Positions 23,710 to 30,818 of a stretch of 33,642 nt of DNA are shown in pieces. The stretch comes from CAZJQD01 sp964548165 [NCBI: uncultured bacterium] (lineage in GTDB: Bacteria; UBA8481): the NCBI GenBank assembly GCA_964548165.1, contig CAZJQD010000035.1, positions 1 to 33,642 of the forward strand, read 5' to 3'. The position numbers were made by a program, and so were the translations under genes. The notes under the pieces are model-generated. The model searched no databases. It saw nothing but the letters and a program-made list of their open reading frames with translations, and was not told where the DNA came from. How positions within the stretch are numbered: position 1 is the stretch's first letter; the number at the start of each line of letters is the position of its first letter.

Positions 23710-25995
23710 TCACGGGCGACCGGCCGCGACGATCGCCTTCTGGAGCTCGTGCAGGCTCACGGGCTTGGCGAGAAAGCCGTCCATCCCGGCTTCGCTCGTC
23801 CGCCTGCGATCCTCTTCGAAGACCTGGGCCGTCAACGCGATGATTCGCGGCTGGCGGGCGATCGCTTTCGAGGCGCGAATGAGGCGACAGGCCGCGACGC
23901 CGTCCATGTCCGGGAGCCTGAGGTCCATGAAGACGAGGTCGAAATCGCCGGTGGCGCAGAGTTGCACGGCGGTCGACCCATCCTCGGCGTAGGAGGGGGC
24001 GAAACCGAGGCGGGCCAGCATCTGGCCGATGACCTTGCGGTTCACGGCCTGGTCCTCCACGACGAGAATTTTCAGCGGATACAGGGCGGACAGGGACTCG
24101 GTCGCGACGGATCGGGCCTCCGCGGGACCGGCGTCGACAGGAGGATCGGGGACGGCGACGCCGGGCGGCGCCGCCGCCCGGAGACGGACGCGCGCGGTGA
24201 ACGTGGCGCCGCGTCCCGGCTCGCTCTCGACGGCCAGGCTTCCTCCCATCAGCTCCGCGAGGCGTCGCGCGATCGCCAGGCCCAGGCCTGATCCGCCGTG
24301 CCGGCGAGCGACCGAGCTGTCCGCCTGGATGAAGGGCTGGAAGAGCCGTCGCTGGGTCTCCCCGTCGATGCCGGGGCCGTTGTCGCGGACGGCCAGGATG
24401 AGCTCGATCGTCGAGGCAGGGGATCCCGCCGCCGTCGCCACCTGCGCGCTGCGGACCCCGGTCGCCACGGAGACGGAGACCTCGCCGCCCTCGGGCGTGA
24501 ACTTGATCGCGTTGCTGACCAGGTTCAGGAGGATCTGCCTGAGGCGCAGGGGATCGCCGACGAGGTCGGGTGGCAGATCCGGCGGCAGGTCGCGGATGAG
24601 CGTGATGCGGCGCGCGGCGGCGGAGGGCGCGAGAAGCTCGAGCCCGGAGCGGATGACCTCGTGGAGGTTGAACGTCGCGTCCTCGAGATCCAGTCGCCCG
24701 GATTCGATCTTGGAGAAGTCGAGGATGTCGTTGAGGAGCGCGAGCAGGTCGCGGGCGCCCTGGCGCATGGTCCGGACATAATCGGCCTGGGCGGCATCGA
24801 GCGGGCTGGCCAGGAGGAGGTCCGACGAACCGATGACGGCGTTCAGGGGCGTGCGGAGCTCGTGGCTCATGTGGGCCAGGAAGGTCGACTTCGCGCGCGT
24901 GGCGGCCTCGGCGCTCTCCCGCGCGCGGCTGAGATCCCTCTGCGTTTCCTCGAGGACGGCCAGCGTCCGATTGATGGAGCGGGCCAGGCCCGTCAATTCA
25001 TCCTCTCCCTCTTCGCTCACCCGTGAGCGATCGCGGTCCAGGCCGCGCTCGCCGATGCCCGTGATCTCGCTGTTGAGGCGGAAGATCCGGCCGAGGAGCG
25101 AATGTTCGAGCGTGACGAGGATGACGGCGCCGCAACCGGTGTTGACGAGGAGAACGAGCGCGAAGAGGCTCCAGAGGCTGCGTCGCCCCTGCTCGTAGAT
25201 GGGGCGGTCCGTCCTCACGCGGGCCAGGATCGCGGGACGGGAGTCGTGGTCGAGGAGGGTGGTCACGCCGGTGATCTGCCGCTCGTCGGCGGGAACCTCT
25301 CCCTCTTGCCGGGCGCCTGAAAGCGGGAGGCGATCCGGGCGGAGATCGTCGGGAAGGTGAGGATCGTCGACCCGGTAGAAGTCGACCTCCAGGTTCGCCA
25401 GGCCCGCGAGTCGTCGCTTCTCGCTCGTCGTCAGGAAGCGACCGAAGACGATGGAACCTCGGATCGGGCCGTGCCCGTTGGTCCGGAGGATCGGCCGTGA
25501 GGACAGGAGCAGGGCTCCGTCCGGAAGCAGGGCCGTCCCCACCAGGGTGGAGGTCTCGCCGCGATGCCCGAGGATGTCCGGGTGCCCTGCGAGCCACTCG
25601 TCGAGGCCTCGTGGCCAGGCCGCGGGCGTCTCGGCGTCGATATCGTAGGCCCCGCCGAAGAGGCGTCGGCCCTGGGGGTCGTAGAAGGCGATGATGCTGA
25701 TACGCATGTGGCGGAAGGTTTCGTCGCTGATGTTGGTCTTGATGAACGCGGAGTCCCGGTCCTGCATGTAGTGCCAGGCATCGTCCCAGATGGCCCAGTC
25801 GCTGGCCTTGGAGGACAACTCCTCGTGCACGTTCGCGAAGGCGTTCCGGACCCGGAGAAGGTCGGCTTCCAGGAAATCGCGCTCGATCCGGAGGAAATCG
25901 CCCATGAGGAGGGAAGACATGAGCAGGTAGATGATGACATTGACGCCGATCAGGATGCCGGCCACAAGGAGGATGGTGCGTCGTCTCAGGGACAC
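23710..25995 (-). CDS. Hybrid sensor histidine kinase (CHASE4-HAMP-HisKA-HATPase-REC)
   Basis: Inner-membrane sensor, 761 residues. TM1 about 5-30, a periplasmic CHASE4-like sensor (about 35-265, with ASDWAIWDDAWHYM and RLFGGAYD), TM2 about 268-292, HAMP, a HisKA helix with His378 (HMSHELRTPLNAVIG), then an ATPase domain with the N box (LNLVSNAIKFTPEGG), DNGPGI and GGSGLGLAIARRL. The C-terminal receiver domain (about 642-760) has Asp691 (FMDLRLPD) and the conserved Lys in FLAKPVS. All phosphotransfer residues are present. Start GTG 25995 is chosen because TATACT ends 6 nt upstream; the open frame continues further upstream without conserved content. The output partner, probably an Hpt protein, is not in the window. 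It converges with the phosphoesterase gene across 6 nt and diverges from the Nif3 gene. Confidence 0.93.
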   Translation of the reverse strand: MSLRRRTILLVAGILIGVNVIIYLLMSSLLMGDFLRIERDFLEADLLRVRNAFANVHEELSSKASDWAIWDDAWHYMQDRDSAFIKTNISDETFRHMRISIIAFYDPQGRRLFGGAYDIDAETPAAWPRGLDEWLAGHPDILGHRGETSTLVGTALLPDGALLLSSRPILRTNGHGPIRGSIVFGRFLTTSEKRRLAGLANLEVDFYRVDDPHLPDDLRPDRLPLSGARQEGEVPADERQITGVTTLLDHDSRPAILARVRTDRPIYEQGRRSLWSLFALVLLVNTGCGAVILVTLEHSLLGRIFRLNSEITGIGERGLDRDRSRVSEEGEDELTGLARSINRTLAVLEETQRDLSRARESAEAATRAKSTFLAHMSHELRTPLNAVIGSSDLLLASPLDAAQADYVRTMRQGARDLLALLNDILDFSKIESGRLDLEDATFNLHEVIRSGLELLAPSAAARRITLIRDLPPDLPPDLVGDPLRLRQILLNLVSNAIKFTPEGGEVSVSVATGVRSAQVATAAGSPASTIELILAVRDNGPGIDGETQRRLFQPFIQADSSVARRHGGSGLGLAIARRLAELMGGSLAVESEPGRGATFTARVRLRAAAPPGVAVPDPPVDAGPAEARSVATESLSALYPLKILVVEDQAVNRKVIGQMLARLGFAPSYAEDGSTAVQLCATGDFDLVFMDLRLPDMDGVAACRLIRASKAIARQPRIIALTAQVFEEDRRRTSEAGMDGFLAKPVSLHELQKAIVAAGRP

Positions 25996-26001
25996 GGTCG
26001 G

Positions 26002-26007
26002 AGTATA
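26002..26007 (-). promoter_or_regulatory. -10 box of the hybrid kinase gene (leaderless geometry)
   Basis: TATACT on the minus strand (26007-26002), ending 6 nt before the GTG start. No clear -35 and no Shine-Dalgarno. It decides the start codon among several in-frame candidates. Confidence 0.45.
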
Positions 26008-26100
26008 GCGCCTGCTCGCGTCCGACCGGAGGGAATGTGCCCAGGACCTTGAGGGTCGTTGCGGCGACGCGGAGCATGGCCAGGGCTGGGTCGGACGGCA

Positions 26101-26106
26101 TAAGAT
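26101..26106 (+). promoter_or_regulatory. Possible -10 box of the Nif3-like gene
   Basis: TAAGAT (26101-26106), four of six consensus bases, ends 6 nt before ATG 26113. No Shine-Dalgarno and no convincing -35. Confidence 0.3.
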
Positions 26107-26112
26107 GCGATC

Positions 26113-26913
26113 ATGAAGATCTCCCAGCTGGTCCGGATTCTCGAGGACGTCTTTCCGCCGGCCGAGTGCATGGCGGGCGACAACATCGGCCTGCAGGTCG
26201 GGGACCCCGAGGGGGTCGTGCGCGGGGTCGTGACCGCCCTGGACGCGGACGAGGATTCCGTGCGCGCGGCCGTCAAGCGGAGGGCCAACGTGATCGTGGC
26301 TCATCACCCGATCTGGTGGAAGGCGCCGCGCCTCCTGCCCGCGACGCAGGCGGCGGGGGCTGGAGCCCGGGCCGCGCTGGCCGCCGGCGTCGCCGTCCTC
26401 TCCGCGCATACGAACGCCGACTTCGCCGACGGCGGGCTCTGCGACGCCATGGCGGTCGCGCTCGAGCTGCGCGCCGTCGAGCCGCTACGCGTGGAGGGGC
26501 GATCGCGGATCGGTCGCATCGGCGACGCGGACGGCGCCCCGTGGACGCGCTGGCGGGCTCGCGTGGCCGCGGAGTGGGGCCCGGGCGTAAGGTGGGCCGG
26601 TGTGCCGCCCGCCCGCGTGCGCCGGGTCGCCGTCTGCTCGGGCTCCGGGAGCGATCTCCTGCAGGACGCGGCGGACCGGGGCGCGGACGTCCTGGTGACC
26701 GGCGACGTGAAGTACCACGCCGCGCGGGACGCGGAGTTCCTGGGCCGGCGCCGGGCGCGGAGCCGCAAGGGGGGAGGATTCGTCCTGGTCGACGCCGGCC
26801 ACTTCGAGACGGAGCGCGGATTCGCCCGTCTCGCCGCCGCCCTTCTCCGCTCGCGCCTGGGGGGGATCCGGGTCGCTGCCTGGGAACCCAAGGGGCCATT
26901 TCACCTGGTTTAA
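26113..26913 (+). CDS. Nif3-like dinuclear metal-centre protein (YbgI family)
   Basis: 266 residues, normal for the short Nif3/YbgI form that forms a toroidal hexamer with a dinuclear metal site. Family annotation as GTP cyclohydrolase type 2 rests on limited data, so the reaction is uncertain. Seen: EDVFPPAECMAGDNIGLQVG near the N-terminus, metal ligands His64/His65 in AHHPIWW, Asp103 in SAHTNAD, and the C-terminal TGDVKYHAA and DAGHFETE motifs that complete the site. The middle (about 125-170) is Arg/Ala/Gly-rich and less conserved. It is a single gene, divergent from the kinase (117-bp gap) and followed after 126 bp by the EAL-HDOD gene, which has its own signals. Confidence 0.9.
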   Translation: MKISQLVRILEDVFPPAECMAGDNIGLQVGDPEGVVRGVVTALDADEDSVRAAVKRRANVIVAHHPIWWKAPRLLPATQAAGAGARAALAAGVAVLSAHTNADFADGGLCDAMAVALELRAVEPLRVEGRSRIGRIGDADGAPWTRWRARVAAEWGPGVRWAGVPPARVRRVAVCSGSGSDLLQDAADRGADVLVTGDVKYHAARDAEFLGRRRARSRKGGGFVLVDAGHFETERGFARLAAALLRSRLGGIRVAAWEPKGPFHLV

Positions 26914-26974
26914 GCGTTTACGCCGTGGGCTCATTTCCCCGCGGAAAAACTCTGGCCCGTTCCCGCCCGGCGCG

Positions 26975-27032
26975 TAAACTGGCACGCTTCACGGGTTGGG
27001 GTTCGCGGGGGAACGTCGGAGTCTTCGGAGGA
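26975..27032 (+). promoter_or_regulatory. Possible -10 and Shine-Dalgarno of the EAL-HDOD gene
   Basis: TAAACT (26975-26980) resembles a -10 and would give a leader of about 50 nt. GGAGGA (27027-27032) stands 7 nt before ATG 27040 and fixes that start. No firm -35 was found. Confidence 0.4.
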
Positions 27033-27039
27033 CGAGGGC

Positions 27040-28323
27040 ATGGCCAAGATGAACGCGGGTGCGGCGAAGACGGCGCGCGCCAAGGTCGTTCCCCGGGGTC
27101 TTGTGGCCCGTCAACCCATCTTCGATCGCCGCCGCCGCGTCTTCGGTTACGAACTGCTCTGCCGCGATGGCGCGCCGGACCGGTTCGAGAGTTCCGATCC
27201 CGATCGCTCCACCTCGCGCGTCATCGTCGAGAGCATGCTCTCGGAGGAGGCCGCCGGCATCGTCGGGGGCAAGCCCGCCTTCGTGAACGCCACCCGGAAC
27301 GCTCTCCTGCAGGATCTCTTCACGGTCCTCCCGCCTGACCGGTTCATCATCGAGATCCTCGAGACGGTGGAACCGGACGCGGACGTGCTTGCGGCCGTGA
27401 AGCGCCTCAAGGAGCGCGGGTTCCGCATCGCGCTCGATGATTTCGTCGACTCTCCGCAGATGCTTCCCCTCATCCAGCTCGCCGACTACATCAAGGTCGA
27501 TTTCCTGGCGACCGAGAAGTCCAAGCTCGCGGACCTCCTGCGCCGTCACGGCGCCGAGCATCGGCGGTGGATCGCGGAGAAGCTGGAGACGCCCGAGGAG
27601 TTCGCGCTCGCCCGGGAGCTCGGGTATCACTTCTTCCAGGGATACTTCTTCGCGCGTCCCACCCTGATGGCCCGGCAGAACCTGCCGGGCACCAAGCTCA
27701 AGGTGATCCAGATCCTCAGGGAGTTTCATCGGCCGGACATGGATTTCGTCCGGATCGAAGGCCTCTTCAAGCACGACGTGGCGCTCTCCTACAGGCTCCT
27801 CCGCTACATCAACTCCGCGCACTTCGGCCTGCGCCACCAGGTCTCCAACATTCGCCAGGCGCTCCTGCTGCTGGGCGAATGGGAGCTCAGGAAGTGGGTG
27901 TCGCTGGTGGCCATGGCCGCGCTCGCGGACGACAAGCCCGAGGAGCTCTACGTGCAGGCGATCGTGCGCGCCCGCTTCTGCGAGGCGATCGGCCAGGCCG
28001 GCGGCGGCGAGACGCGCGGCTTTCTCCTGGGCATGTTCTCGCTCATCGACGCCATGCTGGATCGCCCCCTGCGCGAGGTGCTCGTGGAGCTCCCGATCGA
28101 CGACGCGATCAAGAACGCGCTCCTCGGGAACGAGAGCCCCCTGCGGGGGATCTACGACGCGGTTCTCGCGTATGAGCGCGGGGAATGGGTCGTCGTCCAC
28201 GCGTACGCCGCATCGCTCGGGATCACGCCCGAGGAGCTTGGCGGGATGTACCTCGACGCCGTGATCTGGGCCGAGGAATCCCTGAAGGTCTCGCGCACGT
28301 CCGAGGGCTCGGCGCGCCACTAG
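27040..28323 (+). CDS. EAL-HDOD signalling protein (YuxH/CdgJ-like), EAL motif altered
   Basis: 427 residues. A short basic leader (1-19) precedes an EAL-like domain (about 20-215) and an HDOD domain (about 225-400). EAL landmarks: VARQPIFDRRRRVFGYELLCR, where the E-A-L triplet reads Glu38-Leu-Leu, FVNATRNALLQ, FIIEILETV, IALDDFVDS, YIKVDFL, AEKLET and FFQGYFFARP. Some catalytic acidic residues survive, but loss of the canonical triplet and loop matches YuxH-type proteins, which generally bind rather than cleave cyclic di-GMP or have lost both roles. The HDOD part shows LSYRLLRYINSAHFGLRHQV and RQALLLLGEWELRKW, typical of this family. HDOD proteins act as signalling scaffolds in motility and development. 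It is preceded by GGAGGA and followed by efp after 94 bp. Confidence 0.9.
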   Translation: MAKMNAGAAKTARAKVVPRGLVARQPIFDRRRRVFGYELLCRDGAPDRFESSDPDRSTSRVIVESMLSEEAAGIVGGKPAFVNATRNALLQDLFTVLPPDRFIIEILETVEPDADVLAAVKRLKERGFRIALDDFVDSPQMLPLIQLADYIKVDFLATEKSKLADLLRRHGAEHRRWIAEKLETPEEFALARELGYHFFQGYFFARPTLMARQNLPGTKLKVIQILREFHRPDMDFVRIEGLFKHDVALSYRLLRYINSAHFGLRHQVSNIRQALLLLGEWELRKWVSLVAMAALADDKPEELYVQAIVRARFCEAIGQAGGGETRGFLLGMFSLIDAMLDRPLREVLVELPIDDAIKNALLGNESPLRGIYDAVLAYERGEWVVVHAYAASLGITPEELGGMYLDAVIWAEESLKVSRTSEGSARH

Positions 28324-28382
28324 GAGGGCCTCCTCCTGGCCGCGCCCGGGGGGCGCGAGGGCGGCGGCGGAGGGCCGCGTTC

Positions 28383-28410
28383 TTGACTTGAGGGAATCCC
28401 CGGCTATCAT
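28383..28410 (+). promoter_or_regulatory. Predicted promoter of efp (leaderless geometry)
   Basis: TTGACT (28383-28388), a 16-nt spacer, TATCAT (28405-28410). The -10 ends 7 nt before ATG 28418 and 16 nt before a second in-frame ATG at 28427. No Shine-Dalgarno precedes either. The first ATG fits a leaderless start. Confidence 0.6.
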
Positions 28411-28417
28411 CGCCCGC

Positions 28418-28975
28418 ATGATTAATATGAGCCAGTTCAGGCGTGGCCTCTGCCTGAAGATCAACGGCAAGCTGATGAAGATCGTCGAGTTCCAGCACGT
28501 GAACCCCGGGAATTGGCGTTCCTTTACCCGCACGAAGCTCAAGGATCTCGCGACGGGACGGGTAACGGAGGAGTCGTACCGCGAGAACGACCAGTTCGAG
28601 GAGGCGCGGCTCGAGGGCGCGGAGATGCAGTTGATGTACTCCGACGTGAACGGGTATCACTTCATGAACCAGGAGACCTATGACCAGGTCACGCTCTCCA
28701 AGGACGATCTCGGCGACGCCATCAATTACCTGAAGGACAACGACATCATCCACGTCGACATGTACAACGGCAAGGCCGTGGGCGTCGAGCTCCCGGCGGC
28801 CGTCGCCCTCCAGGTCATCGAGGCCCCGCCGGCCGTCAAGGGCAACACGGCCCAGGGCGCCACCAAGCTCGTCAAGCTCCAGACCGGCCTCGAGGTCAAT
28901 GTCCCGCTCTTCATCGCCGAGGGCGAGATCGTCAAGATCGACACCCGGACGGGCAATTTCCTCAGCCGGGCCTGA
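28418..28975 (+). CDS. efp: Translation elongation factor P with unusual loop tip
   Basis: Relieves ribosome stalling at polyproline by entering the E site. 185 residues and three beta-barrel domains, the normal size. Seen: FRRGLCLKINGKLMKIVEFQ in domain I, the loop HVNPGNWRSFTRTKLKDL (28-45), SYRENDQFEEA, LMYSDVNGYHFMNQETYDQV, and the C-terminal signature LFIAEGEIVKIDTRTGNFLSR. In E. coli the loop reads PGKGQAF with Lys34 modified; in EarP-type EF-P the residue is Arg. Here Asn32 stands at that position, so neither known modification can occur there. Start ATG 28418 (MINM) is favoured by the promoter; ATG 28427 is the alternative. The stop codon lies inside a small hairpin. Confidence 0.95.
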   Translation: MINMSQFRRGLCLKINGKLMKIVEFQHVNPGNWRSFTRTKLKDLATGRVTEESYRENDQFEEARLEGAEMQLMYSDVNGYHFMNQETYDQVTLSKDDLGDAINYLKDNDIIHVDMYNGKAVGVELPAAVALQVIEAPPAVKGNTAQGATKLVKLQTGLEVNVPLFIAEGEIVKIDTRTGNFLSRA

Positions 28976-28996
28976 CACCGGGCGTAGGGTGTCAGG
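28971..28996 (+). terminator. Hairpin spanning the efp stop codon
   Basis: CCTGACACC (28971-28979) pairs perfectly with GGTGTCAGG (28988-28996), leaving an 8-nt loop. The efp TGA is inside the left arm. A third copy, CCTGACACC, is at 29224-29232 at the far end of repeat element 3. No T-run follows, so terminator function is uncertain. Confidence 0.4.
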
Positions 28997-29234
28997 CTGC
29001 TACCTAGCCTGATGTATTCACATAATTGAACCACAGAGACACAGAGACACGGAGAAAGTCCAGGTTCGAATCAGAACGACTGATAATCGCGCGGCCTTCT
29101 TAATCGGACCAAATTGAGGGAAGCATCGCAGGAGGGGCGTTGTAACTCCTCCGACTTAAGCTTGGTCTCCTCTGTGCCTCGGTGCCTCTGTGGTTCAATT
29201 ATGCGAATATGCCGGGCTAGCAGCCTGACACCCC
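28986..29234. repeat. Palindromic intergenic element 3 with about 65-bp terminal inverted repeats
   Basis: Fills the gap between convergent efp and lpdA, ending directly against the lpdA stop. The left arm begins AGGGTGTCAGGCTGCTA and continues through CATAATTGAACCACAGAG into iterated GACACAGAGACACGGAG (to about 29052). The right arm (about 29170-29234), reverse complemented, gives GGTGTCAGGCTGCTAGCC, CATAATTGAACCACAGAG and GGCACCGAGGCACAGAG. Long blocks are identical between arms, so this is the best-preserved of the three elements. The centre (29053-29169) is unpaired and carries no gene. No transposase and no clear target duplication. Confidence 0.8.
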
Positions 29235-30620
<1,386 letters not shown>

Positions 30621-30628
30621 GGGACTCA

Positions 30629-30682
30629 CTCCTTGAGTGGGCGCGCCTTGAGGGCCCGCCGTGAGAGAAGGCGCGCAGGATA
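30629..30682 (-). promoter_or_regulatory. Possible -10 and Shine-Dalgarno of lpdA
   Basis: TATCCT on the minus strand (30682-30677) would give a leader of about 50 nt, and AAGGAG (30634-30629) lies 8 nt before the ATG. A TGGCGG 17 nt upstream of the -10 resembles the TTGCGG -35 used elsewhere in the window. Confidence 0.35.
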
Positions 30683-30761
30683 GCAAAGTTGCGCGGACTC
30701 CGCCACGCCGGGGAAGGCGCTCGTGGGCGGCCTGTGGAACGTTACGGTGTTCCTGGTGCGC

Positions 30762-30818
30762 GCGGCCCGCCGTTCCGTCAGCGGCCCGCCGTTCCGTCAG
30801 CGGCCCGCCGTTCCGTCG
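30762..30818. repeat. Three tandem copies of a 19-bp unit across a stop codon
   Basis: The unit GCGGCCCGCCGTTCCGTCA occurs at 30762-30780 and 30781-30799 exactly, and at 30800-30818 with one change in its last base; six bases of a fourth follow. The stop codon of the large minus-strand gene is at 30797-30799, so one unit is coding and two lie downstream. Because 19 is not a multiple of three, gain or loss of a unit upstream of the stop would change the C-terminus. Confidence 0.85.

Noticed and set aside
25996-26409. In-frame upstream extension of the kinase that would overlap the Nif3 gene
   Set aside because: It has no conserved content, runs antisense to a well-supported gene, and a TATACT -10 points to GTG 25995.
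29050-29075. tRNA-like T-loop GGTTCGAATC in the centre of repeat element 3
   Set aside because: No five-pair T-stem, no acceptor stem and no anticodon arm could be found around it.
29029-29200. CRISPR-like look of the iterated ACAGAGACACAGAG words
   Set aside because: Iterations are short, unspaced and arranged as an inverted pair, with no regular spacers and no cas genes.
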